The position numbers and the translations under genes are program-made. The notes under the pieces were generated by a model that worked only from the letters and a program-made list of their open reading frames with translations, was not told the DNA's origin and did no database searches. Shown piece by piece: positions 42,453 through 49,962 of a stretch of 52,341 bases of DNA. Position 1 is the stretch's first letter, and every line of letters starts with the position of its first letter. Source of the DNA: Lachnospiraceae bacterium UBA2860 (lineage in GTDB: Bacteria; Bacillota; Clostridia; Lachnospirales; Lachnospiraceae). The stretch lies in the NCBI GenBank assembly GCA_002350625.1, contig DEFE01000037.1, positions 29,632 to 81,972 on the forward strand, written 5' to 3'.

Positions 42453-42465
42453 GTGTAGCGAAAAA
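42429..42465. promoter_or_regulatory. AbiEi operator, inverted repeat 2
   Basis: TTTTTTGCTACA (42429-42440) and TGTAGCGAAAAA (42454-42465) with one mismatch and again a 13-base spacer. It overlaps the abiE -10. Confidence 0.75.
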
Positions 42466-42479
42466 GGAGGGCGGCAACT

Positions 42480-43067
42480 ATGGACGATATGCTTAGGACA
42501 TATCTGGAAGAGAATAACGGTTTTTACCGCATTGCGGACGCAAGAGCCCTAGGAGTTTCCAAAGGAACGGCATCCGGGTTTGTAAAGGAAGCAGGACTCA
42601 GCAAGGTCGCACATGGCGTGTATTGCTCAGAGGAAGCTTGGCCGGACAGGCTTTTCCTCCTTCAGCTTCGAAATCGTAAGATTATCTTTTCACATGAGAC
42701 AGCCCTTTATTTGCACGGGCTGTCTGACCGGGAATCAGCCCAGCCCGTGGTAACCGTAAAGAGAGGATATAATGCAAGCCATTTGAAAGCGGACAATATC
42801 AAGGTTTATACTGTGATTCCTGAATGGTTCGAAATCGGACTGCAGGAAATTCAAACTTCTTTCGGGAATACGGTGAGAGTATATAATAGAGAACGTTGTA
42901 TCTGCGATATCCTAAGGGAAAAGAAACGGATGGATATCCAAGTATTCCAGACGGCGCTGATCACATATTTTAAGGATCAAAATAAAGATATTCATAAGCT
43001 GATGAAGTACGCACTGGAATTCGGGATCGAAAAGATGTTGCGCCAATATACGGAGGTGCTTCTATGA
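42480..43067 (+). CDS. abiEi: AbiEi-family antitoxin and autorepressor
   Basis: Antitoxin half of the AbiE type IV toxin-antitoxin/abortive-infection system. 195 residues. An N-terminal winged helix (FYRIADARALGVSKGTASGF) is followed by the AbiEi C-terminal domain (IIFSHETALYLHGLSD, VYNRERCICDILREKKRM, ALEFGIEKMLRQYTEVLL). AGGAGG at 42465-42470 sets the start. In studied AbiE systems the AbiEi winged helix binds paired inverted repeats in its own promoter. Such repeats are present here at 42386-42465. It overlaps abiEii by four bases. Confidence 0.92.
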   Translation: MDDMLRTYLEENNGFYRIADARALGVSKGTASGFVKEAGLSKVAHGVYCSEEAWPDRLFLLQLRNRKIIFSHETALYLHGLSDRESAQPVVTVKRGYNASHLKADNIKVYTVIPEWFEIGLQEIQTSFGNTVRVYNRERCICDILREKKRMDIQVFQTALITYFKDQNKDIHKLMKYALEFGIEKMLRQYTEVLL

Positions 43068-43903
43068 TCAAATCACGGATGCAGTTGAACGCGCTGATTA
43101 GAAACAAGGCAGCAGGAGATGGGGATAAAGCGCAGATCCTTTTGCGTATCTATATGATGGAACGACTGCTTGAGAGAATATCCGTTTCCAGGTATCGGGA
43201 TAATTTCATCCTGAAAGGCGGAATGCTGGTATCCTCACTGGTCGGCGTTGATATGCGCACTACTATGGACATTGATACAACAATCAGGGCGCTTCCGCTG
43301 ACACAGGAAAAGGCAAAAGCATTCCTTGAGAAAATCATGGCCATTGATTTGGAAGATAATGTGTCTTTCAGGATTACAAAGATTGAGGATATCATGGAAG
43401 GACATGAATATGAAGGATTCCGGTTTCATATTGAAGGTGTTCTTGAAAAACTTCGCCAGACGATCAAGATTGATATTTCCACGGGGGACGCAATTATACC
43501 TGCTGCGGTGAAGTATGAACTGCCGCTGATCCTGGAGAACCGGAAGATCGGATTGTGGGCGTATAATATGGAGACACTCCTGGCTGAAAAACTGGAGACG
43601 GTGATGACCAGGGCAGAGGCAAATACAAGAATGAGGGATTTTTATGATATCTACATCCTGACTCGACAAGAAGTGATTGAAATCAATCCCACTCATCTGA
43701 AAGAAGCATTTGCAGCCACCTGCAGAAAACGTGGCTCAGAGGCTGCAATACCATCTTTTGATGAAGTTCTGGAAAGCATAGAAGCATCACCTGAGATGCT
43801 GGATGCCTGGGAAAACTACAGAAAGAATAATCCCTATGTTGAAGACCTTACATGGGGTGAGGCTATTCATTCTGTAAAGCTTCTGAAGGATCAGATTGAT
43901 TAA
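43064..43903 (+). CDS. abiEii: AbiEii-family nucleotidyltransferase toxin
   Basis: Toxin half of AbiE: a DNA-polymerase-beta-like nucleotidyltransferase that is bacteriostatic when unopposed. 279 residues. NTase motif: FILKGGMLVSSLVG then TMDIDTTIRAL (the DxD metal pair). The downstream catalytic motifs are LLAEKLETVMTRAE (Lys) and TRMRDFYDIYILTR (Arg/Asp). Translation is coupled to abiEi by a four-base overlap. Only 15 bases separate it from the TOTE-like gene, so all three probably form one transcript. Confidence 0.92.
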   Translation: MIKSRMQLNALIRNKAAGDGDKAQILLRIYMMERLLERISVSRYRDNFILKGGMLVSSLVGVDMRTTMDIDTTIRALPLTQEKAKAFLEKIMAIDLEDNVSFRITKIEDIMEGHEYEGFRFHIEGVLEKLRQTIKIDISTGDAIIPAAVKYELPLILENRKIGLWAYNMETLLAEKLETVMTRAEANTRMRDFYDIYILTRQEVIEINPTHLKEAFAATCRKRGSEAAIPSFDEVLESIEASPEMLDAWENYRKNNPYVEDLTWGEAIHSVKLLKDQID

Positions 43904-43918
43904 ACGAGAATTATAGTT

Positions 43919-46885
43919 ATGAGAGATGCAGTTGAAAATGTCGGCCTTTTGCAGAAGCAGTTAAATGAACTGCAGATTGAGAACCAACTCCTGAAAAGTA
44001 TTCTGGATCGATCCGGCATTTCTTATATGCAGGAGTTGAGGCATCTGAGGGAACCGGAATCTACTGAGAGTTTTGATCCGAATCAGGGCGCCAGAATCAG
44101 ACATCCACAGGAGATTACTGAGAAAATGGTGAATATATTCCTCACTTATTTTTGGGGTCGTCCTGATGTTTATGCAAAACGGTCGGAAAAGAAAAACGGT
44201 GAATCCAGATATTATCCCCAGTGTAATAACTTCTGGACTGAAATGTGTCCCAGAAAACATGGGCAGAAGATAAAATGTAAAGATTGTTCGCGCAGGTCAG
44301 ATAAACAACTGACGAAGAAAGATATTCGAGTACATCTGGAAGGGCGATCATATAATGCGTCTGATGTGGTTGGTGTATATCCGTTGTTTCCGAACGGCAC
44401 ATGCCGGTTCCTTGTTTTTGACTTTGACAATCACGGAGAAGATGCAGAAAAACATGATTATGCCAATACAAACGATTCCTGGATAGAGGAAGTGGAGGCA
44501 ATGCGGACCATCTGCACGCTGAACGGGATTGATCCTCTGGTTGAACGTTCCCGTTCCGGACGTGGGGCGCATATATGGATTTTCTTCGACAGTCCAATTC
44601 CGGCGACATTGGCTAGGCGGTTCGGTTTTGCCCTTTTGGAAAAAGGCGTGGAACAGGTCAATCTCAAATCTTTTCAGTACTATGACCGTTTGCTGCCGGC
44701 ACAGGAGATGCTTCCGGAGGGAGGAGTTGGGAATCTGATTGCGCTGCCGCTGCAGGGAAAGGCACTGCGGGATGGAAACAGCGCTTTTGTTGACAAAAAC
44801 TGGAATGCCTACCCCAATCAATGGGAGACATTGTGGACCAAGCCGCGTCTCTCCAAAGAGTTTCTGGAACTGAAAGTACAGGAATGGGCAGCGTCTTTCA
44901 GTGATCTCCTTCCGGTAAAAGATGAGGAAGGACGGGAGAAACCTTGGGAGAAAGGAAAGAGGTTCTCCGCGGCAGAAGCTGATGGCACGATGAACATTAC
45001 TCTTTCCAACGGCATTTATATCGATAGACTGAACCTGAAACCGTCACTTCAGAATAAAATCCGAAGGCTGGCGGCTTTTCGAAATCCTGTCTACTACAGG
45101 AACCAGGGGATTGGCACTTCTAATTATGATACAGCCAGTTGGATCTATTTGGGAAAGGATCATCTCAGTGGTTATATTCAGATTCCCAGAGGGTTGTACG
45201 GAAGTCTGTTGGAAGCTATCGCTGAAGGTGATATTCAGTATGATGTTGTAGATGAACGGCAGTTGGGGAAGCCGATCCGGGCATCGTTAAAGGGCGAATT
45301 GCGAGATGAACAAAAGCCTGCCCTGCAGGAAATGCTGAAGCACGACAACGGAATTCTGCATGCAGCCACAGCATTTGGTAAGACAGTCGTATGCAGCGCA
45401 TTGATCTCGGAAAGAAAGGTCAATACACTGATTATTCTTGAGTCTTCCGCACTGATAGAACAATGGGAGGAATCACTGGAACGATTTCTTGATATAGATG
45501 AGGAACTGCCTAAGTACAAAACAAAAACGGGAAGAATAAAAACCAGGAAGAGTCTGATCGGGATGCTTCAGGGAGCTCATGATTCTCTGACAGGTATCGT
45601 TGATATTGCCATGGCAGGATCCCTGTGTAAAAAAGGAGAGTGGCATCCTCTACTGAATGAATACGGGATGATTATTGTCGATGAATGCCATCATGCCGCT
45701 TCGGACACGATATCGGCGGTTCTGCAGGAAGTAAAGGCAAAGTATGTGTATGGTGTTACCGCAACACCTGCCAGAGGGGATGGCCTTGAAAAGATCAATT
45801 ACATGCTCCTTGGACCGATTCGGTACAGATACACATCAAAAGAGAAGGCAAAGGCACAGGGAATCGACCATCTGGTATATCCAAGGTTTACAAGAACTGT
45901 TCCGCCAAGAGGCGTAACAACAGAAAAGATGCATCCGAATGAAGCATATGAGATCATCCGGGATAACGATCTACGGGATGAGCAGATTGTTTCTGATGTA
46001 AGGGAATGCATTGCCACTGGAAGAACGCCGGTCATTTTATCACGGTATAAAGGCCATTCGAAAAAGCTCTACGAAAGAGTGAAAGCTTATGCAGATCATG
46101 TTTTTCTTATGACCGGCAACAACTCCAAACGGGAACATAAGCAGATTCTGGAAGAGATGAAGCTGGTGGACAAACAGGAATCACTGGTGCTGGTGGCTAC
46201 AGGAAAATTGATTGGTGAGGGATTTGATTTTCCTCGTCTTGATACGCTGATTATGGCAACACCGGTTTCCTTTAAAGGAGTCGTCGAGCAGTATGCCGGG
46301 CGCCTGAACAGAGATTATGAAGGCAAGGAAAATGTGATCGTCTACGATTACGTTGACAGTCATATTCCCATGTTTGACAACATGTACGCCAAACGGCTGA
46401 AAGCATATAAACAGATCGGTTATGATGTCTGCTCTGGAATCACGGGAGAAAAGCAGTCTGCCAATGCGATATTTGACAGTGAGAACTATCATTCTGTGTA
46501 TATGAGTGATCTTCTGGAGGCACAGAATAATATCATTATTTCCAGTCCGGTGATCAGCGGGGCAAAGGTGCATGAACTGATCAAAACGTTGAAAGAAAGA
46601 CAAACAAAAGGGGTCAGCGTTACTATAGTCACCTGGAATCCGGATACATATGGGTTTGGGGATGCAGGCTATTGGATGCAGCTGCACGAGGAAATGCGGC
46701 AGGCAGGGTTTTATATTAAGACGGCTGAGGAAAACTGTGAGCATTTCGCAATCATAGACCGGGAGATCGTCTGGTATGGCAGTATGAGCCTGCTGGGCAA
46801 GACAACGATAGAGGACAGTATGATGCGAGTGCCCAGCAGGAAAATCGCGGCGGAATTAATGGAACTGACTTTTGGAAATAATTAG
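43919..46885 (+). CDS. TOTE-type conflict protein: AEP primase, SF2 helicase and PLD-like domain
   Basis: 988 residues. An N-terminal coiled coil (LLQKQLNELQIENQLLKSIL, ~9-28) and a four-Cys zinc ribbon (Cys102, 110, 120, 123). Then an archaeo-eukaryotic primase domain with FLVFDFDNHGED (catalytic Asp168/170) and ERSRSGRGAHIWIFF (His218). A superfamily II helicase follows: ATAFGKTVV (~485-491), DECHH (~588), VTATPARGDG and the motif VI region QYAGRLNRDYEG. The C-terminal region (~860-975) resembles phospholipase-D-like nucleases, with HFAIID (His ~942) in place of the usual HxKxxxxD, so its activity is uncertain. The family has been described from genome analysis as a TOTE conflict (anti-invader) protein. 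It has no good ribosome site and probably depends on read-through from abiEii. Confidence 0.88.
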   Translation: MRDAVENVGLLQKQLNELQIENQLLKSILDRSGISYMQELRHLREPESTESFDPNQGARIRHPQEITEKMVNIFLTYFWGRPDVYAKRSEKKNGESRYYPQCNNFWTEMCPRKHGQKIKCKDCSRRSDKQLTKKDIRVHLEGRSYNASDVVGVYPLFPNGTCRFLVFDFDNHGEDAEKHDYANTNDSWIEEVEAMRTICTLNGIDPLVERSRSGRGAHIWIFFDSPIPATLARRFGFALLEKGVEQVNLKSFQYYDRLLPAQEMLPEGGVGNLIALPLQGKALRDGNSAFVDKNWNAYPNQWETLWTKPRLSKEFLELKVQEWAASFSDLLPVKDEEGREKPWEKGKRFSAAEADGTMNITLSNGIYIDRLNLKPSLQNKIRRLAAFRNPVYYRNQGIGTSNYDTASWIYLGKDHLSGYIQIPRGLYGSLLEAIAEGDIQYDVVDERQLGKPIRASLKGELRDEQKPALQEMLKHDNGILHAATAFGKTVVCSALISERKVNTLIILESSALIEQWEESLERFLDIDEELPKYKTKTGRIKTRKSLIGMLQGAHDSLTGIVDIAMAGSLCKKGEWHPLLNEYGMIIVDECHHAASDTISAVLQEVKAKYVYGVTATPARGDGLEKINYMLLGPIRYRYTSKEKAKAQGIDHLVYPRFTRTVPPRGVTTEKMHPNEAYEIIRDNDLRDEQIVSDVRECIATGRTPVILSRYKGHSKKLYERVKAYADHVFLMTGNNSKREHKQILEEMKLVDKQESLVLVATGKLIGEGFDFPRLDTLIMATPVSFKGVVEQYAGRLNRDYEGKENVIVYDYVDSHIPMFDNMYAKRLKAYKQIGYDVCSGITGEKQSANAIFDSENYHSVYMSDLLEAQNNIIISSPVISGAKVHELIKTLKERQTKGVSVTIVTWNPDTYGFGDAGYWMQLHEEMRQAGFYIKTAEENCEHFAIIDREIVWYGSMSLLGKTTIEDSMMRVPSRKIAAELMELTFGNN

Positions 46886-46929
46886 GCTTTCAAGCCGTTG
46901 ATATGGTTTTTTGGAGAGTGATCTATCTG

Positions 46930-46954
46930 CTTACACCAAAACTTACACCATTTG
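46930..46954. repeat. right TTACACCA repeat pair, putative island boundary
   Basis: CTTACACC (46930-46937) and CTTACACCATTTG (46942-46954) are direct repeats 12 bases apart. The longer one is identical to 41984-41996. They lie 45 bases after the TOTE-like stop. Confidence 0.6.
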
Positions 46955-47037
46955 AAACACGGCCTATGGAAACTTATAAGAACTTATGTGAAAGTGTCGA
47001 GATCTGATCGGAGTGTAGTACTATAAACTGCTGGTTT

Positions 47038-47775
47038 ATGGTACCCATCGTGTTCGAGGAATATGGCGGTGGTGACACATTTAGACTGGAAGTAGATGCC
47101 AAGACCAAGGTCTCGACAAGCCATATTCACACTCCGGAAATCATTCCGGGAAAAGAGGCCGGATGTACCGAAACCGGACTGTCTGAAGGATCAAAATGCT
47201 CATCCCGTGGCGAAACTATAGCTGAGCAGGAAGTGCTGCCTGCTCTCGGCCATACACCATGGACATGGACAGTGACAAAGCCGGCGACAACCGAAAGTGA
47301 AGGTATTGAGACAAGAACATGCAGCAGATGCGGCACTGAAGAAACAAGACCGATCGCCAAATTGGAACCTAAGCCAACAGATTCTAAGCCGACAGAATCA
47401 AAACCAACATCTACAGAAACATCTGCAAAACCCGGAACATCTTCTTCAACTGTGGCTCCGGCACAAACAGTTAAGAAAGCTCAGCCTATGACAGTGAAGG
47501 TAAAAAAGCCGTCCGTTAAAGCCTCAAAGCTGACTAAGAAGAAACAGACGATCAAGAAAACTAAGGCCTTTACGATTAAGAATGCAAAGGGCACGGTTAC
47601 CTTCAAGAAGAAGAGCGGCTCAAAGAAGCTGACCATCAGCAGCAAGGGAGTGATTACTGTAAAGAAGGGGACAAAGAAAGGAACATATAAAATCAAGGTC
47701 ACTGTTACGGTCGCTGGGAATGATACATATGCGGCCGGTAGTAAAACCGTTACAGTGAAAGTGGCTGTAAAGTAG
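47038..47775 (+). pseudogene. 5'-truncated surface-protein fragment with Big2-like tail
   Basis: 245 residues open from about 47008, but there is no signal peptide and no ribosome site before the ATG at 47038. It contains the same kind of module as the first gene (GCTETGLSEGSKCSSRGE then LPALGH). Here the second Cys of the CxxC has become Arg. A second Cys pair (TCSRCGTEETRPI) follows, then a Pro/Thr/Ser linker and a lysine-rich Big2-like C-terminus (GVITVKKGTKKGTYKIKVTV). It looks like the 3' end of a large exported protein left behind by a rearrangement at the island border. Confidence 0.6.
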
Positions 47776-47802
47776 GGCACAGCAGAGAGACAAGAGAGAC
47801 GA

Positions 47803-47834
47803 AAACGAGCAGGGGACGTAATCCCTGCTCGTTT
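47803..47834. terminator. bidirectional terminator between convergent genes
   Basis: AAACGAGCAGGG (47803-47814) is perfectly complementary to CCCTGCTCGTTT (47823-47834). T/A runs on both sides allow use by the surface fragment (+) and the DUF4160 gene (-). Confidence 0.8.
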
Positions 47835-47839
47835 CAATG

Positions 47840-48124
47840 TTAACAATAATAATCGCACTGACCAAAGTAATCGATCCATTTCTGTATGATCTCATCACTT
47901 CGAGATTCTAATATTCTCATGATATTCCTAAGAGTCTTATCAGCAATCTTAGTATTGTTATTGGCTAATAGGGTTTTCCCCGCGGATGTAATCCAAACTT
48001 TGGTTGCGTTTGATACAGGCTTTCCTTCAGACACATGCACATGTACAGGCTCCAAAGGCTTATTTTCATTTGTCCAAAAGTAAATCCAGTAGGATCCAAT
48101 CTTAAAAACTTGAGGCATTTTCAA
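47840..48124 (-). CDS. DUF4160-domain protein
   Basis: 94 residues. The N-terminus MPQVFKIGSYWIYFWTNE and the motif EPVHVHVSEG are typical of DUF4160. The C-terminal half is helical (ADKTLRNIMRILESRSDEII). DUF4160 proteins usually occur beside a second small protein and in mobile regions, suggesting a toxin-antitoxin-like or regulatory pair; function not established. It overlaps the upstream gene by 23 bases. Confidence 0.75.
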   Translation of the reverse strand: MKMPQVFKIGSYWIYFWTNENKPLEPVHVHVSEGKPVSNATKVWITSAGKTLLANNNTKIADKTLRNIMRILESRSDEIIQKWIDYFGQCDYYC

Positions 48125-48371
48125 AACCTCCGTCTTTAGAAAATTCGATGATCAGATTTGCGGCAGATCTGATTACATCCATATACCGCGCTTTCTCGGC
48201 CTCTGAAAAGCCAAAAATCTCCGTGATTTCATAAGAAGGAAGATAACAGGTCATATGATGAAAGCAGTCCTTTTCATCCGCTTTTTCAACATAAACTTTT
48301 ACACGTCCATCCTGCATTTCGGAATGTACGATTTCTGCTCCGTCATCCAGAGTGATAAAAGGATACATCAT
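48102..48371 (-). CDS. small partner of the DUF4160 protein
   Basis: 89 residues, acidic: YPFITLDDGAEIVHSEMQDG, CFHHMTCYLPSYEITEIFGF, then a helix-rich end RSAANLIIEFSKDGGFENASS. A GAGG ribosome site precedes two adjacent ATGs. It is translated first and overlaps the DUF4160 gene, the usual order of an antitoxin-like partner, but I recognise no named family. Confidence 0.65.
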   Translation of the reverse strand: MMYPFITLDDGAEIVHSEMQDGRVKVYVEKADEKDCFHHMTCYLPSYEITEIFGFSEAEKARYMDVIRSAANLIIEFSKDGGFENASSF

Positions 48372-48976
48372 AGGGCATTACCTCAACGAATATGCTTTGC
48401 GGGTTATCTGTTCAGTAGATACACCGGAAAATTTCAGGTTTCTTTATGGTCTTATCATATTAAAAACCAGTCTTGTGGTCAACCGGGCTCCGAAAGAAGA
48501 CTTACCTCCCTGAATTGTTTTTTTATATTCCAGTCGTGTTAACTGATGTAAGTACATCAATAGGACATTTATATGTGTCAAAGATATCAGTAACGAGAAC
48601 CGTTGTATCGGTAACTTATGCCAATAATGCAATGTAAGTGTTAGGCTGCCCTGATCTTCTTAAGTCTGAACCGGTTCACATGCCGGACTATTCCCGGACA
48701 AATTGCAGACTCTTCCGGATTTAGTCCGGACTCACATCCCTTCTCTGGATGGTATGATCTCACCATCACCAAACACCCATTCATATATACAAATAGAAAA
48801 CCTGCCCTGGTGCGCAACAAGGTAAGGATGCTGATATGGAGCTTTGCAGATATGCGGATGCATATTGTGAAGTTCCCGGTCGGGATCTCAACCATGCTGC
48901 GCTTTTTTGCAGAAAATCATCCTCGGCCTGTCAGTAATCCGGAACGCATAAGGCGGCAGGGGAAGGAGGAGAGCAG
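48372..48976. other. 605-bp stretch without a supported gene
   Basis: Short open frames on both strands lack ribosome sites and family resemblance. It contains small palindromes (AACCGGTT near 48670, AGTCCGGACT near 48728) and repeated CCGGAC/TCCGGA words at 48680-48735. It may be eroded coding DNA or the regulatory border of the downstream element. Confidence 0.5.
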
Positions 48977-49519
48977 ATGGCGGGAAACAAGTATCTTGTC
49001 TGGAAGGATCCAGACGCGGGCACAGCGGAAGACAACTGGCTTCAGATGAACGGCAGAGAGTTTCGCGAGTTTATCAGGAAACCCGAATCTAGAGGACGTT
49101 GCTTCATCCGCATGGGAGACGAATTCGGAGAATGCGGCATGATCACGATTGAGTCTACCAGAGAGCAGTACATAGCGTGGAAAAGGGAACAGGACCGGCA
49201 TAAGTACCTCAGAAATCAGGGAAAGGGAATTCACGTTCTTTCAACAGATCGGAAGGTGACGAAAGAGGACACACTGCTTGATATGCTTCCTGGTCTGGCG
49301 CTTAGCCCCGAAGAAGCATATCTGCGGAAAGAAACGCACGACGAACTCGTAAGATGCTTCAGTAATCTTTCCGAGCTGGAGAAGGATCTGCTCCGCGTTT
49401 ACGATAACGACACTATGGTGACAACGGAATGGATATCAGCAAAGTACGGGAAAAGCATCAGTACATTAAAGAGAAAGCGAAAGGCATTGAAGAGGAGGCT
49501 GAGAAGTGAGCTGGGCTGA
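48977..49519 (+). CDS. sigma-70 region 4-like regulator of an integrative element
   Basis: 180 residues, AAGGAGGAG just upstream. The N-terminal ~110 residues are unrecognised (WLQMNGREFREFIRKPESRG). The C-terminal part has a region 4-like helix-turn-helix: LSELEKDLLRVY, then TTEWISAKYGKSISTLKRKRKALKRRL. Tn916-type elements carry a small sigma-like gene (orf7) before xis and int, and this protein occupies the same place. It probably activates element genes. Confidence 0.7.
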   Translation: MAGNKYLVWKDPDAGTAEDNWLQMNGREFREFIRKPESRGRCFIRMGDEFGECGMITIESTREQYIAWKREQDRHKYLRNQGKGIHVLSTDRKVTKEDTLLDMLPGLALSPEEAYLRKETHDELVRCFSNLSELEKDLLRVYDNDTMVTTEWISAKYGKSISTLKRKRKALKRRLRSELG

Positions 49520-49629
49520 ACATTTTTCAAGTAAGGTGACCCTTTTGCCTGAAAAAGTTCCCAATAGAGGGGTGAGGGGACATGAGGCGAATGCCCCCGC
49601 GCACACTGACAATTGCATATACAGACATC

Positions 49630-49812
49630 AGATACGTTCTCCTGCGGGCGCGAGAGCGCCAGCCGCACGGTATGCACGCCATAACCTCATAGAGCGAGCG
49701 AATCATACATGCCGGAAATGCCGGGCTGCACCCGGCAAGGCGATGAAACGCAGGAATGATCATGATACTTCTGCCGAAGGGCAGCTCTGCGAGAACCGCA
49801 GGGAGGTGAGGA
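49630..49812 (+). ncRNA. candidate structured RNA between the sigma-like gene and the small ORF
   Basis: Successive compact hairpins in a 180-base gene-free stretch. 49643-49667: TGCGG and GCGC stem capped by a GAGA tetraloop. 49720-49736: GCCGGG/CCCGGC. 49771-49784: CTGCC/GGCAG with GAAG loop. 49785-49803: seven-pair CTCTGCG/CGCAGGG, directly abutting the previous hairpin and ending at a ribosome site. The longer-range GTATG/CATAC pairing could enclose the middle. No known RNA family is recognised. Confidence 0.45.
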
Positions 49813-49816
49813 GCCT

Positions 49817-49912
49817 ATGGAGACTGCAAGCAGCAGGCCGTCTGGTGTTGATTCCCTTTGCATCGGGGTGAACGTGGTTAAATACGGTGACGATCATAAC
49901 AACTTCATATAA
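49817..49912 (+). CDS. possible 31-residue peptide
   Basis: ATG at 49817 follows GGAGG (49802-49806) and GAGGAG (49808-49813) and is open for 31 codons (METASSRPSGVDSL... ending NNFI). There is no family resemblance. It could be a leader peptide coupled to the upstream hairpins, or part of the position occupied by orf8-like genes in Tn916 relatives. Confidence 0.35.
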   Translation: METASSRPSGVDSLCIGVNVVKYGDDHNNFI

Positions 49913-49914
49913 AC

Positions 49915-49944
49915 CGGCGGAAGGACCATATGTCCGGTCCGCCG
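49915..49944 (+). terminator. hairpin after the small ORF
   Basis: CGGCGGA and TCCGCCG close an inner GGAC/GTCC stem. Only a short T run (GTTTAC) follows, so it may be a weak terminator or a processing or translational control element for the MazF-like gene 19 bases on. Confidence 0.5.
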
Positions 49945-49962
49945 TTTACATAGGAGGTGCTC

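Larger units (their letters stand above)
41984..46954. mobile_element. putative 5-kb defence island (AbiE + TOTE) bounded by direct repeats
   Basis: The stretch between two exact copies of CTTACACCATTTG is more AT-rich in composition and codon use than lysS. It contains a small protein, AbiEi, AbiEii and a TOTE-like protein, and no integrase. The repeats could be att sites or remnants of integrase arm sites. The nearest integrase is at 51031-52308, outside these repeats, so whether it mobilised this segment is open. Confidence 0.55.

Noticed and set aside
48641..48895. 84-codon minus-strand frame with LNPEESAICPGIVRH
   Set aside because: No ribosome site or family; composition is compatible with chance, and a plus-strand frame overlaps it.
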